Of a stretch of DNA of 45,566 bases, positions 15,854 through 25,662 are shown in pieces. The notes under the pieces were generated by a model that worked only from the letters and a program-made list of their open reading frames with translations, was not told the DNA's origin and ran no database searches. The position numbers and the translations under genes were made by a program. Where the stretch lies: NCBI GenBank assembly GCA_023384455.1, contig JAHDWH010000016.1, forward strand, positions 1,719 to 47,284. Direction: 5' to 3'. The stretch comes from Caldilineaceae bacterium. Its GTDB lineage: Bacteria; Chloroflexota; Anaerolineae; Caldilineales; Caldilineaceae. How positions within the stretch are numbered: the first letter of the stretch is position 1; the number at the start of each line of letters is the position of its first letter.

Positions 15854-16636
15854 GTGAACAAACCCATTGCTGTCGGCGCAACTGCCGAAATCTACGCCTG
15901 GGAAAATGGGCAAATCCTCAAGCTCTTTCGGGAGTGGTTTCCCGCGCAAGCTGTGCAGACCGAAGCCCGCACGGCCCGGCTGATCCACGCCAGCGGCGTG
16001 CCCGCGCCGGCCGTGGGGGAGATTGTGGAGATAGACGGGCGCATTGGCCTGCTCTACGAACGGATTGAAGGTCGGTCGATGCTGGCCGGTCTGACTGCCC
16101 AGCCCTGGCGTCTTGTCCACTTCGCTCGCCAATTGGCTGGGTTGCAGGCCGATCTCCACGCATTGGACGCGCCCGCGGATATGCCCACCCAGCGCGAGCG
16201 ACTATCGGGCAAAATCCAGCAGGCAGAGGCTCTTTCGCCCGCTCTGGGATCCCGCGCGTTGGCTCTGTTCGATAGCCTGCCCACAGGCAGCCAGCTCTGC
16301 CACGGCGACTTCCACCCGGACAATGTGCTGCTGACCGTAAATGGCCCGGTGATTATCGATTGGATTGACGCCACCGCAGGCCATCCCCTGGCCGATGTGG
16401 CCCGTTCGTCGTTGCTGATGAATTTTGCCCAGCCGCCCGCGGGCGGGACGATTGACTGGAAGGTGCGTCTGCTGCGCCGCTGGTTTCACAGGACATATCT
16501 GGCCCACTACCGCCGTCTGCGTCCCCACGCTCAAGACGATCTGACCCGCTGGCAGCCTGTCGTGGCCGCAGCCCGCCTGAGCGAAAATCTGCCAGAGCGT
16601 GAGGTGCAGACGCTGTTGGTCGAATTGGCTCGCTAA
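15854..16636 (+). CDS. Aminoglycoside phosphotransferase (APH)/choline kinase-like protein
   Basis: The 260-residue protein has the APH kinase-like fold: a degenerate nucleotide loop (VGATAEIYAW), an ATP lysine region (QILKLF), the Brenner motif LCHGDFHPDN with catalytic Asp152, and the metal-binding VIIDWIDA. Such proteins phosphorylate small molecules such as sugars, choline or antibiotics; the substrate cannot be read here. The GTG start lies one base after the response regulator stop, so it is co-transcribed with the two-component system and may be part of what that system regulates. Confidence 0.82.
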   Translation: MNKPIAVGATAEIYAWENGQILKLFREWFPAQAVQTEARTARLIHASGVPAPAVGEIVEIDGRIGLLYERIEGRSMLAGLTAQPWRLVHFARQLAGLQADLHALDAPADMPTQRERLSGKIQQAEALSPALGSRALALFDSLPTGSQLCHGDFHPDNVLLTVNGPVIIDWIDATAGHPLADVARSSLLMNFAQPPAGGTIDWKVRLLRRWFHRTYLAHYRRLRPHAQDDLTRWQPVVAAARLSENLPEREVQTLLVELAR

Positions 16637-16658
16637 GGCTATTCCATATCAATTTGGC

Positions 16659-16750
16659 TCTGCTACGGGAAATCCGTTGAAACGGATTGGCTATCGGGTC
16701 TCAGTGCGCTTCAACGCACTTCCCGTAGCAGACGCCGGTTTGTAACCGGC
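16659..16750. repeat. Cruciform palindromic element with three hairpins
   Basis: Outer arms TCTGCTACGGGA (16659-16670) and its inverse (16721-16732) enclose two perfect hairpins, AATCCGTTGAAACGGATT (16671-16688) and AGTGCGCTTCAACGCACT (16703-16720). A further hairpin GCCGGTTTGTAACCGGC follows at 16734-16750. It lies just after the APH gene. The remaining gap to 16979 has no gene. Confidence 0.8.
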
Positions 16751-16789
16751 GCAGCCTTTCCCTCAATCTGGGATGTACACTTTTTGCAG

Positions 16790-16818
16790 TTGTGACAGAA
16801 CCGGGCCAGTGGTATCCT
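16790..16818 (+). promoter_or_regulatory. Possible promoter for the LLM oxidoreductase gene
   Basis: TTGTGA (16790-16795), 17 nt and TATCCT (16813-16818) make an acceptable -35/-10 pair. It would give a leader of about 155 nt before the ATG at 16980. Confidence 0.35.
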
Positions 16819-16979
16819 TCCAGCAGCACTGCCTTCTCGGGCCAAGCCTGAGTATCAGCAGACCTCAACCGTTGCTCCCTGCCGGCCCGTGACCGGTGGG
16901 CGGGTTACGGACCACGCCCAGAGCATTGCGCCCTACGGAGAATAACTACACCGCATCTACCCGCGAAAGGAACCTTCCC

Positions 16980-17867
16980 ATGCCCATTCCTGTCGGTCTG
17001 AACATCTGGTCGCGTCTGGTCGAGAAAACTTTCCCTTATGTGGATCAGGTGGTCAGCCCCTTCGATTCCCTGTGGATGCCCGATCACGTCCAATACGCCG
17101 GGAACGATGTGGCCGAGGGCTGGACCCTCTCCACCTGGGCCCTGGCCCGCTATCCCGGCAAGCTGGTGGGCCACGCAGTGCTCTGTAACAGCTTTCGCAA
17201 CCCGGCCCATCTGGCCAAAATGGCGGCCACAGCCCAGGCCCTCTCTGGGGGACGGCTCTTTGTGGGTATTGGCGCGGGCTGGAACGAGGAGGAGTACAAT
17301 GCCTATGGCTGGCCCTTCCCCTCGCCCCGGGTGCGCATCGAACAACTGGCCGAGTCGATTCAGATTTTGCGGGCGATGTGGAGCGGCCATCCCGCCAGCT
17401 TTGAGGGCAAGCACTACCGCATCGACGGGGCCTATTGCGAACCCCGGCCCGATCCCGCGCCGCCGATTGCCGTGGGCGGCAGTGGCGAAAAGTATCTGCT
17501 GCGGGTGGTGGCGGAGCACGCGGACTGGTGGAATTACATCTATGCCGACCGGGAGAGCTACGCCCACAAGCAGGCCGTGCTGCAAGAGCATTGCAAGGCG
17601 GTGGGGCGTGACTACGGGGAGATTGTGCAGATTCCCCACGCGGGGGTGATGATTGCGCAGAACGAGCGGGAATTGCAGAAGATGAAAGATCGCCCGGATA
17701 TGCGCCCCCCCGGTGCGGGTACAATCGTCGGCACGCCTGAGCAGGTGACGGAGAAACTGCGGGAAGCCATCGCCCAGGGGGGGGATCGCCTGGTAGTCAA
17801 TCTGCTGGACGCGCCCCGACCCGAGGGGACGTGGCTCTTTGCCGCCGCGGTGATGCCGCATCTGTAA
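16980..17867 (+). CDS. LLM-class flavin/F420-dependent oxidoreductase
   Basis: The 295-residue protein is a luciferase-like monooxygenase-fold enzyme: an early beta strand (PVGLNIWSR), DSLWMPDHVQ, the typical FVGIGAGWNEEEYNAYG block near residue 95, then PPIAVGGSGEKYLLRVVAEHADWWNYI and GTPEQVTEKLRE. Enzymes of this class use F420 or FMN to oxidise small organic substrates; which one cannot be told. The ATG at 16980 follows AAAGGA by about 11 nt; the frame is open to 16896 without support. The stop TAA lies at the edge of a target-site duplication of element A2. Confidence 0.85.
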   Translation: MPIPVGLNIWSRLVEKTFPYVDQVVSPFDSLWMPDHVQYAGNDVAEGWTLSTWALARYPGKLVGHAVLCNSFRNPAHLAKMAATAQALSGGRLFVGIGAGWNEEEYNAYGWPFPSPRVRIEQLAESIQILRAMWSGHPASFEGKHYRIDGAYCEPRPDPAPPIAVGGSGEKYLLRVVAEHADWWNYIYADRESYAHKQAVLQEHCKAVGRDYGEIVQIPHAGVMIAQNERELQKMKDRPDMRPPGAGTIVGTPEQVTEKLREAIAQGGDRLVVNLLDAPRPEGTWLFAAAVMPHL

Positions 17868-17985
17868 GTGGACGCAACTGTTCAGCCACCCCACCCTACT
17901 CCTCCCCATTCCAGGGAGGGAACTGAATCGACTCCTTCCCTAAAGTGGGGGAGGTTGGGAGGGGGTGAACAGTTACAAGTGGACG
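17866..17985. repeat. Palindromic element A, copy A2, with 9-bp target duplication
   Basis: The direct repeat AAGTGGACG occurs at 17866-17874 and 17977-17985 and brackets a 102-bp element in reverse orientation. Its ends are CAACTGTTCAGCC and GGGTGAACAGTTAC. The left duplication overlaps the LLM gene's stop codon. Confidence 0.9.
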
Positions 17986-18012
17986 GCGGACCGCAGACCA
18001 CCTGCCGCCCGC

Positions 18013-19770
18013 CTAAAAATCTGTCTCGGTCTTTTCGGCCCGCTCGGCGTGAGGGGCAAAGAGAAGGCTGGCCTGGGCGTCGTGGCTGACATCACCCGTC
18101 AGATCTTCCAGAAGGAGCGACGGATGGGGCGCATCTGCCCCCAAAGCCACAATCGCCTCATCCGTGCCCCAATAGATACGCTGACGGCCCAATTCGTCCA
18201 GAAAGCCACTGCGCTGAAGGAGGGTTTGCACCCGGCTGTCCACCCCGGCCAGAAGCAGATTGCCTCCACCCATGTGCTGGCGATGGAGGATTTCCCGCAA
18301 TACTTCGATCCCTGTGGCGTCGATCAGGGGCACACCCCGCATAGAAAAGATCAGCCGGGCGCTGGCGGGGTCGTGCTTCTCCACTGCTTCGTGCAGACGA
18401 CGCACGGCGGCAAAAAAGAGCGGCCCGCTGAGATAGTAGACGGCTGCGTTGTTGTGGTAATGGTTGTCGCCGTGGCCGGCCGCGGCCATCTGCGCGCCGT
18501 CCACAGCCCGGCGGGTGATCTGCAATTCGCTCATCTGCCCCATAAAAATCAGGCTGCTGATGGCAAAGCCGATGAGAATGGCCTGGGTCAGGTCGAGCAG
18601 AACCGTTGCGGCCAGGGTCACGGCAAAGGCGATCATTGCGTGCTTCAACCGCTTGCCAAAGAAGAAGCGGATGGCGTGCCACTCATTCATCCGCCAGGCT
18701 GTCACAAGCAGCACGCCAGCCAGGGCCGCAAGCGGGACACGACCGATAGCCGGGGCCAGAGCAAAGACGATCACCAGCAGGGCCAGACTGTGGATAATCG
18801 ACGTGAGTCGGGTGACGCTGCCGCTTTTGATGGCGACACTTGTCCGGGCGATGGCCGCCGTAGCCGGCACGCCGCCAAAGAAGGGAATCAGGATATTGCC
18901 CAGCCCCTGGGCCACCAGTTCGATATTATTGTGGGGGCGTATACCCGTCATATTGCCGCCCACCGCCGCGCAGAGCAGACTCTCAATCGACCCCAGGGCG
19001 GCGATGGAGAGGGCTGGGACAACCAGCGCGCCCAGATTTTCCCAGGGGATGGCCGAGAGGCTTAACCGGTGTTCCAGCAGAATCGTGCGGGGAATTGCCC
19101 CGATGGCAGGCGCGTCGATTCCGGGCAGAAGTGACAGGATAGTGGCAACGATAATGCCCATCAGCGAGCCGGGCAGGTGGCGGCCCTGGGGAATGCGCGG
19201 CCAGTAGACCATCACAACGACTACGGCCAGGGCCAGAGCGACCGCGCCCCAGTTGGGATCCACCCCGTGCTCGAAGTAATAGGCGATCTTTTCGGTAATC
19301 CGTTCCGCGGCGGGGGTTTTGATGCCCAGAAAGTTGTCGATCTGGCCCAGGGCAATGATGAGAGCAATGCCGCTGGTGAAGCCGGAGATGACGGGCGTGG
19401 GAATGAGGGAGACGATACGTCCCAGACGGAGCGCGCCGGTTGCCAGAATGATCAGCCCGGCGATGGCCCCGGCCATCCAGACCCCTTCCAGTCCATAGCG
19501 GGCGGCCAGCACAATCAGCACCGCCGACATAGCACCGGTTGGCCCGGAAATTTGGAAGGGCGCGCCGCCCAGCCCGCCAATGAGAAGACCGGCCAGAATC
19601 GCCGTGACCAGCCCGGCCGCCGCATCCGCGCCGGAGGCCACGCCAAAGGCCAAAGCCAGGGGCAGAGCGACCGCGGCCACAGTCAGACCAGCCAGCAGGT
19701 CCTGTTGAAATTTTTCGCGGTTGTAGTGGGCAAACTCGCCGCGTATCATTGCCAACCATTCGTGTAGCAT
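18013..19770 (-). CDS. SulP-family anion transporter with C-terminal STAS domain
   Basis: The 585-residue protein has the SulP transporter core in residues ~20-430 (about ten to fourteen helices; DLLAGLTVAAVALPLALAFG, QISGPTGAMSAV, SGFTSGIALIIALGQ, the GIRPHNNIELVAQGLGN block) and a STAS domain from about 455 (YYLSGPLFFAAVRRLHEAV, then IDATGIEVLREILHR). It should import an anion such as sulfate or bicarbonate across the cytoplasmic membrane. The ATG at 19770 is preceded by AAAGGA at 8 nt; the frame is open to 19932 but that crosses the promoter. It is divergent from the PhaR-like gene. Confidence 0.9.
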   Translation of the reverse strand: MLHEWLAMIRGEFAHYNREKFQQDLLAGLTVAAVALPLALAFGVASGADAAAGLVTAILAGLLIGGLGGAPFQISGPTGAMSAVLIVLAARYGLEGVWMAGAIAGLIILATGALRLGRIVSLIPTPVISGFTSGIALIIALGQIDNFLGIKTPAAERITEKIAYYFEHGVDPNWGAVALALAVVVVMVYWPRIPQGRHLPGSLMGIIVATILSLLPGIDAPAIGAIPRTILLEHRLSLSAIPWENLGALVVPALSIAALGSIESLLCAAVGGNMTGIRPHNNIELVAQGLGNILIPFFGGVPATAAIARTSVAIKSGSVTRLTSIIHSLALLVIVFALAPAIGRVPLAALAGVLLVTAWRMNEWHAIRFFFGKRLKHAMIAFAVTLAATVLLDLTQAILIGFAISSLIFMGQMSELQITRRAVDGAQMAAAGHGDNHYHNNAAVYYLSGPLFFAAVRRLHEAVEKHDPASARLIFSMRGVPLIDATGIEVLREILHRQHMGGGNLLLAGVDSRVQTLLQRSGFLDELGRQRIYWGTDEAIVALGADAPHPSLLLEDLTGDVSHDAQASLLFAPHAERAEKTETDF

Positions 19771-19816
19771 CGCCGGAATCCTTTGGGGGAGATGGGAAGC
19801 AGAACAAAACTCCCCG

Positions 19817-19845
19817 ATTGTACGCCCGGCAGAAATCAAACGCAA
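19817..19845 (-). promoter_or_regulatory. Promoter of the SulP gene
   Basis: On the minus strand -35 TTGCGT (19845-19840), 17 nt, -10 TACAAT (19822-19817). It predicts a leader of about 40 nt to the ATG at 19770. Confidence 0.7.
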
Positions 19846-19896
19846 GCTCCATTCAGCCCAAAAATAACAATCGAGGCGATTCCACAGAAACAGTGA

Positions 19897-19926
19897 TTGA
19901 CGCACCGCGCTATCCTGTGCTATTAT
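19897..19926 (+). promoter_or_regulatory. Promoter of the PhaR-like gene
   Basis: -35 TTGACG (19897-19902), an 18-nt spacer and -10 TATTAT (19921-19926) predict a start near 19933 and a leader of about 38 nt to the ATG at 19971. Confidence 0.7.
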
Positions 19927-19970
19927 CTCCACGTTTGCCGTGGATTCCCACTTGCCCGCAGGAAACTCTT

Positions 19971-20507
19971 ATGCCACAGATCAAACGTTACCCTAACCGC
20001 AAACTCTACGACACAGAGGCCAAGCACTACGTTACCCTGGAACAGATCGCCCAGATGATCCGGAAGGGTGCGGAGGTGAGTGTGGTTGACCACGAAAGCG
20101 GCGATGACCTGACCAGCCTGACCCTGAGCCAGATTATTCTGGAGATGGAAAAGCGCCAATCCGGTTTTCTGCCCCAATCCCTGATGACCAGCCTGATCCG
20201 TACCGGGGGGGATACCCTGGAATTTCTGGTGCGCCAGGTGCAGGGCAGCCTGCCCGCCGGCGCGGGTCTGCTGGAAGAACGGCTGGGGCAGCTGGTCAAT
20301 GCCGGCAAATTGAGCGCAGAGCAGGCCCTCTCTGTGGCTTCTGCTCTGCAAAGCGAGGGCAAGGAACTGACCCGGCTGGATGAAAATATGGCCGCCATTC
20401 TGCACCGGTTAAATATCCCCACCAACCGGGATATTGTAGACCTGCGCGACAAACTGACCCAATTGACCGAACAGCTCAACGCACTTGCGGAAGATGAAGG
20501 ACCTTAA
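19971..20507 (+). CDS. PhaR-like polyhydroxyalkanoate synthesis regulator
   Basis: The 178-residue protein begins with the PHB/PHA accumulation regulator DNA-binding domain (QIKRYPNRKLYDTEAKHYVT, then VSVVDHESGDDLT). In proteobacteria that domain represses PHA granule genes and senses the polymer. A helical C-terminal part follows, with leucine-rich heptads near the end (LRDKLTQLTEQLNALAED), likely for oligomerisation. The ATG at 19971 follows AGGAAA. No phaC or phasin gene is in the window, so a PHA role is not proven. The patatin gene downstream could be a functional neighbour. Confidence 0.82.
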   Translation: MPQIKRYPNRKLYDTEAKHYVTLEQIAQMIRKGAEVSVVDHESGDDLTSLTLSQIILEMEKRQSGFLPQSLMTSLIRTGGDTLEFLVRQVQGSLPAGAGLLEERLGQLVNAGKLSAEQALSVASALQSEGKELTRLDENMAAILHRLNIPTNRDIVDLRDKLTQLTEQLNALAEDEGP

Positions 20508-20532
20508 TCCGTACCGGCGCAAGATCGATGAC

Positions 20533-20668
20533 AGGTGAAACGTGAAAGGTGAAACGTGAAAGGTGAGATAATCGTCACCTGATCTCACGTCTTCACGCTT
20601 CACGTCTTCACGTTTCACATCTTCACGTTTCACATCTTCACGCTTCACGTCTTTACGCCTTCACCTTT
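20533..20668. repeat. CACGTTTCAC palindrome and 15-nt tandem repeats (family E-like)
   Basis: Left-arm copies of GTGAAACGTGAAAG (from 20534) face right-arm tandem copies of a 15-nt unit like CTTCACGTTTCACAT (about 20589-20665). The repeat keeps a minus-strand frame open (KREDV repeated four times) that is not a gene. Related palindromes are at 40022-40185 and in element D. Confidence 0.8.
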
Positions 20669-20699
20669 CGGCATCCCTAACCCAGTCAAAGCAGACCCT

Positions 20700-21998
20700 A
20701 TGCGATTCAACGACGAAACAAATGAGTATATCCCCCCGTCCATCCGGGCCCCGGGCCACTTAAGCGGCAAGGGTCCAGCCGGGGGGAAGACTGCCCTTGT
20801 GCTGGCCGGGGGCGGTATCACTGGCGCAGTCTATGAGATCGGCGCGCTGCGGGCGATGAACGATATGCTCGTCAACCGGACGGTCAACGACTTTGATATT
20901 TATGTGGGCACCAGTGCGGGGGCACTGGTGGGCGCAATGATTGCCAACCACATGACGCCCGATGAGATGATGCAGGCCATTGGGGACAGCCACCCGGAGG
21001 TTCGGGGCATTCGGGCCAACGACATCTTCCAGGCCAATGTGGGCGAGGGGCTGCGCCGGGTGTCGGCTCTGCCGATCACCCTTTTGCGCTCCCTGCGCTC
21101 CTATGCCGCCCACTTCAACGATATGAATCTGACCGACCTGCTCTGGGACCTGACCGACCTGCTGCCCTCTGGTCTCTACAACAGCGCCGCCCTGGAGCGC
21201 TATCTGGGCGAAGTGTTGGCCCGGCCTGGCTGCGTCAACCGCTTTGATCTGATGGACAAAGACCTCTACATCGTAGCCACGGACCTGGACACAGGCGAGC
21301 GGGCTGTCTTTGGCAAAGGCGGGCAAGGGGTTGTCCCGGTCAACAAAGCTGTGGCGGCCAGCAGTGCGGTGCCTCTGCTCTACAAGCCTGTACAAATTTA
21401 CGGCAAGGAATATATCGACGGAGGTATCCGGGGCAATGCCAGCATCGATCTGGCGATTGAGGCTGGCGCCCGGCTGGTAGTCTGCATTAATCCCCTGACG
21501 CCCATCAACGCGCCGGACATTTATGGCGAGGGCAATCACCTCTCTCGGGGCGGGATGCGGGCTATCAGCCGCCAGGTGTTGCGGGTGCTGCTCCACTCGG
21601 GGCTGCGCTATCACATCAAAAATCTGCGCCACAAATACCCGGACGTGGACATTATCCTCATCGAACCCCGACCCGACGACCAGAAGATGTTTGGCTACGA
21701 TCTGATGGACTACGCCAGCCGTCTGCGGGTGATCAACCACGGCTTCGAGTCGGTCACAGTGGGTCTGTGCGAAAATTTCCCCTACTTTCAACGGGTGCTG
21801 GCCCGCCACGGCATCGACATTTCCCCCCGACTGGTGCAGGAAGAGTTGGACGACATCCGCGCCCACAACTACGCGCCGGACGCGCTGCGCCGGGTCTTTG
21901 CCCAGAGCGAGGAACGCCGGGGAACGCCTGATCTGCTCGGCGTAATGGACCAGCTGGAGTCCAGCCTGCACCGGCTGGGCGCAGTCCTGGCCCGCTAG
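20700..21998 (+). CDS. Patatin-like phospholipase
   Basis: The 432-residue protein has a patatin domain in residues ~30-255: the oxyanion loop LVLAGGGITGAVYEIG, the serine hydrolase elbow VGTSAGALVG with nucleophile Ser72, and the dyad aspartate in YIDGGIRG (Asp240). This Ser-Asp dyad hydrolyses acyl esters of membrane lipids. The remaining ~175 residues are unassigned and may bind partners or membrane. No signal peptide. The start codon has no clear Shine-Dalgarno and lies just after the family E repeats. The stop codon TAG forms part of the terminal inverted repeat of the next element. Confidence 0.9.
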   Translation: MRFNDETNEYIPPSIRAPGHLSGKGPAGGKTALVLAGGGITGAVYEIGALRAMNDMLVNRTVNDFDIYVGTSAGALVGAMIANHMTPDEMMQAIGDSHPEVRGIRANDIFQANVGEGLRRVSALPITLLRSLRSYAAHFNDMNLTDLLWDLTDLLPSGLYNSAALERYLGEVLARPGCVNRFDLMDKDLYIVATDLDTGERAVFGKGGQGVVPVNKAVAASSAVPLLYKPVQIYGKEYIDGGIRGNASIDLAIEAGARLVVCINPLTPINAPDIYGEGNHLSRGGMRAISRQVLRVLLHSGLRYHIKNLRHKYPDVDIILIEPRPDDQKMFGYDLMDYASRLRVINHGFESVTVGLCENFPYFQRVLARHGIDISPRLVQEELDDIRAHNYAPDALRRVFAQSEERRGTPDLLGVMDQLESSLHRLGAVLAR

Positions 21999-22165
21999 CA
22001 GCCTGTCGGAGTAGCACAGAATAGAACGCGGATAGGGCGGAAAGTACGGAAAAAACCGGATTTTTCTCGATTTTATCCGCGGAAATCAGCCCTTTCCCTT
22101 CGACAGGCTCAGGACACCGCCGCGTCATCCGCGTTCTATTTCTTCTCTCTCCGACGGGCTGCTAG
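21995..22165. repeat. Composite palindromic element with 16-bp terminal inverted repeats
   Basis: CTAGCAGCCTGTCGGA (21995-22010) faces TCCGACGGGCTGCTAG (22150-22165) with one mismatch. Inside, AATAGAACGCGGAT (22020-22033) faces a perfect inverse (22127-22140). The interior is repeat F, itself split by a second repeat (CTTCGACAGGCTCAGGACA, about 22099-22117). The patatin stop TAG (21996-21998) is the first bases of the left terminal repeat. Confidence 0.85.
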
Positions 22166-22196
22166 ACGGGTCTCTCTCCTTCAGGATTGATTCTCT

Positions 22197-23369
<1,173 letters not shown>

Positions 23370-23371
23370 AC

Positions 23372-23516
23372 AACCCGTCTCAAAAATGTACTGATCAACG
23401 AAATGATAAACCGTAGGTGCGGTTTGTAACCGCATTTTCACCCGGAGAAGTGCGGTTACAAACCGCACCTACAGATTCCACCATCTTCTTGATCAGTGCA
23501 AACCCGTCTCAGAAAT
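23372..23516. repeat. Palindromic element B, copy B1, with 16-bp target duplication
   Basis: The direct repeats AACCCGTCTCAAAAAT (23372-23387) and AACCCGTCTCAGAAAT (23501-23516) flank a 113-bp element starting GTACTGATCAACG. Its core is a perfect 22-bp inverted repeat (23413-23434 with 23451-23472) of GTAGGTGCGGTTTGTAACCG type. The right duplication abuts the sirtuin stop codon. Confidence 0.9.
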
Positions 23517-24251
23517 CTATGCGATTGGGAGAAGCGCGGGCAGAAGTTCGCCGCTGTTGCCGCGCAGACAGACATCGGCCAGATCAGACAGGGGGCCGGG
23601 CTGGGGGTTGATTTCGATCAGCCGTGCCCCGGCCCTTTTTGCCAGGTGGGGAAGCTGGGCGGCTGGATAGACCAGCCCGCTCGTGCCCACCACCAGCAGC
23701 AGATCGCAGGTGGAGATCGCTTCCATCGCTCTGTGTAGCTCCTCTGCGGGCAGCATCTCGCCAAACCAGACCACCGATGGGCGCACCAGCCCGCGGCAGT
23801 GGCCGCAGCCGGGCGGCTGGGGTGCGCTGGGGTCTTCCGGCTGCAACCCGTATGCCCGTTTGCAGCGCTGACAATGAAAATGGGCAATGCGCCCGTGCAG
23901 ATGGATCACCGCCTGGCTGCCCGCCCGCTCGTGCAAATCGTCCACATTCTGGGTGATGAGACGAAAACCGGGCCACCCTCTCTCCATCTTCGCCAGGGTC
24001 AGATGGCCGGGATTGGGCTGGGCCGCCTCCACCTTTGCCAGCCGCTGCATATACCAGCGCCAGACCAGGCCCGGGTCTTCGGCAAAGCCCTGGGGCGAGG
24101 CCAGCCGCTCCGGATTGTAGCGCGCCCACAGCCCGGTCTGGGCATCCCGAAAAGTGGGCACGCCCGATTCCGCGCTCACCCCCGCGCCGGTCAGACAGAC
24201 GACGCGCTGGGCAGCCCCCAATAGCTTTTGTGCGGTCTCAACAGTCCCCAT
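23517..24251 (-). CDS. Sirtuin, NAD-dependent protein deacylase
   Basis: The 244-residue protein is a single Sir2 domain: TGAGVSAESGVPTFRD (NAD loop), ITQNVDDLHERAG, catalytic His119 in HLHGR, a zinc site Cys127/Cys130 and Cys149/Cys152, and VVGTSGLVYPAA. The motif Y67-M-Q-R70 matches the Tyr/Arg pair that lets CobB/SIRT5-type (class III) sirtuins bind succinyl- or malonyl-lysine, so desuccinylation besides deacetylation is expected. It acts in the cytoplasm on metabolic enzymes. It lies 30 nt behind apgM and is probably co-transcribed. Element B1 abuts its stop. Confidence 0.93.
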   Translation of the reverse strand: MGTVETAQKLLGAAQRVVCLTGAGVSAESGVPTFRDAQTGLWARYNPERLASPQGFAEDPGLVWRWYMQRLAKVEAAQPNPGHLTLAKMERGWPGFRLITQNVDDLHERAGSQAVIHLHGRIAHFHCQRCKRAYGLQPEDPSAPQPPGCGHCRGLVRPSVVWFGEMLPAEELHRAMEAISTCDLLLVVGTSGLVYPAAQLPHLAKRAGARLIEINPQPGPLSDLADVCLRGNSGELLPALLPIA

Positions 24252-24281
24252 TCCCGATCCCCGATCCCCAATCCCTCTCCC

Positions 24282-25520
24282 CTACGCCCCGATGCGCTTC
24301 AGCCGCCCCGCGTGGCCCATCGCCTGGGGAATAAGGGTTGTAGCGTGAAAGAGGCCCATTCCGCCCGCTGTACAGGCCCCCTCGCCAAAACTGGTGGTGG
24401 TGTCGGGCCGGGCGTTGGGACTCCACAGAAGGGTGGGCACGGGGTGATGGCTGTGGCTGCGCATCTTGGCCGGGGTGCTGTGGTCGCCGGTGACGATCAG
24501 CGCACCGGGTTTCAGGGCCAGAATGCGGGGGATGACCGCGTCCACGGCTTCGATTTCGTGGACTTTGGCGTCAAAATTGCCATCTTCGCCATAGCTGTCG
24601 GTCTTTTTGACGTGGATAAAGAAGAAGTCGTACTCATTCCACGCCCTCTCCAGGGCATCGATCTCGTGGCTGGGCCGGTCGCCGGCAAAGTCCACAATCT
24701 CCATCCCCACCAGACTGGCAACGCCTTTGTACATCGGATAGACGGCGATGGCCGCGGCCCGCATCCCGTAAATCTCCGGGAAACGGGGCAGGCCGGGGTC
24801 TTTGGCAATACCGCGCAGATTGAGGGAATTGGCTTTGGGTTCGTCGGCCAGCACGGCCCGGGCAGCTTCGATCCAGCGGTTGAACAACCGGGCGCTGCGC
24901 TCCCCTTCCGGGCTGCCGCTGCTGTCGGTGACGGGCAGGGGCTGTTTGCCTGTCACCAGCGGATCGGTCTCGCTCAGGTTGCCGCCCAGCCCTTCGCCCC
25001 GCAGAACCAGCACAAAGCGGTGTTCCTTCACTGGCTCCACAAAGACCTGCACCCCTTCATCGGCCAGCACATCCCCCGTAGCCGCCTGGAGTTTGGCACA
25101 CAGACGCACGCATTCGTCGGACCCAATGCGCCCGGCCCGGCGGTCGGTGATGAAGCCGTTGCTGTCTGCGCTGGCAAAGTTGCCCCGCGCGGCGATGTCG
25201 TTGGCCGTCATCCGAAAGCCAATACCCAGGGCTTCCAGCACACCCCGCCCGATCTCATAGCGTATGGGATCGTAGCTGAAGAGGCTGAGGTGGGCCGGTC
25301 CGCTGCCCGGCTCGATACCGGGACGGATGGGGATGCTCAGGCCGGTCATTCCCTCGGCGGCCAGCCTGTCCAGGTTGGGTGTAACCGCGGTTTCCAGTTC
25401 GGTCAGGCCAGTGGTCTGCATAGGCAGACCGCCCAAACCGTCCATCACCAGCAGCACGATTTTCTCGCCGGGCTGGTGTAGTTCGGCCATTAAGTTAAAT
25501 TCTGTAAAAACGCTTGACAT
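24282..25520 (-). CDS. apgM: 2,3-bisphosphoglycerate-independent phosphoglycerate mutase, archaeal type
   Basis: The 412-residue protein belongs to the alkaline phosphatase superfamily ApgM group, interconverting 3- and 2-phosphoglycerate in glycolysis. Visible motifs: VLLVMDGLGG (metal-binding Asp), TPNLDRLAAEGMTG, GIEPGSGPAHLSLFSYDP with the phosphorylated serine region, HVKKTDSYGEDG (metal site) and VTGDHSTPAKMRSHSHHPVP. Of three possible starts I chose the ATG at 25520 because AGGGAG lies 7 nt before it; TTG 25538 lies upstream of that site and ATG 25490 has none. The sirtuin gene follows in the same direction. Confidence 0.92.
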   Translation of the reverse strand: MSSVFTEFNLMAELHQPGEKIVLLVMDGLGGLPMQTTGLTELETAVTPNLDRLAAEGMTGLSIPIRPGIEPGSGPAHLSLFSYDPIRYEIGRGVLEALGIGFRMTANDIAARGNFASADSNGFITDRRAGRIGSDECVRLCAKLQAATGDVLADEGVQVFVEPVKEHRFVLVLRGEGLGGNLSETDPLVTGKQPLPVTDSSGSPEGERSARLFNRWIEAARAVLADEPKANSLNLRGIAKDPGLPRFPEIYGMRAAAIAVYPMYKGVASLVGMEIVDFAGDRPSHEIDALERAWNEYDFFFIHVKKTDSYGEDGNFDAKVHEIEAVDAVIPRILALKPGALIVTGDHSTPAKMRSHSHHPVPTLLWSPNARPDTTTSFGEGACTAGGMGLFHATTLIPQAMGHAGRLKRIGA

Positions 25521-25620
25521 ACAATCGCTCCCTGGCAATTTGATGTGGAGACTGTCGGGGCCATCGGCCTGTCAGCCAGTATACCAAAAACCAGGCAGAA
25601 GAGGCGAGCTACGCAGCTAC

Positions 25621-25662
25621 AAAAAGAGACGGGGAGCAGAAAAGCGCTCCCCGTCTCTTTTT
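25621..25662. terminator. Bidirectional intrinsic terminator
   Basis: AAAAA, a 12-bp perfect stem (GAGACGGGGAGC with GCTCCCCGTCTC), an 8-nt loop and TTTTT. On the minus strand it ends transcription of the ABC ATPase gene. Element B2 lies between that gene and this hairpin, and its target duplication includes the T run. Confidence 0.9.

Noticed and set aside
20409..20648. Minus-strand frame with KREDV repeated four times
   Set aside because: It is created by the 15-nt tandem repeat of family E and runs antisense into the PhaR-like gene; no ribosome site.
20589..20665. Tandem repeats considered as a CRISPR array
   Set aside because: The unit is only about 15 nt, without unique spacers or cas genes; the region is an inverted repeat.
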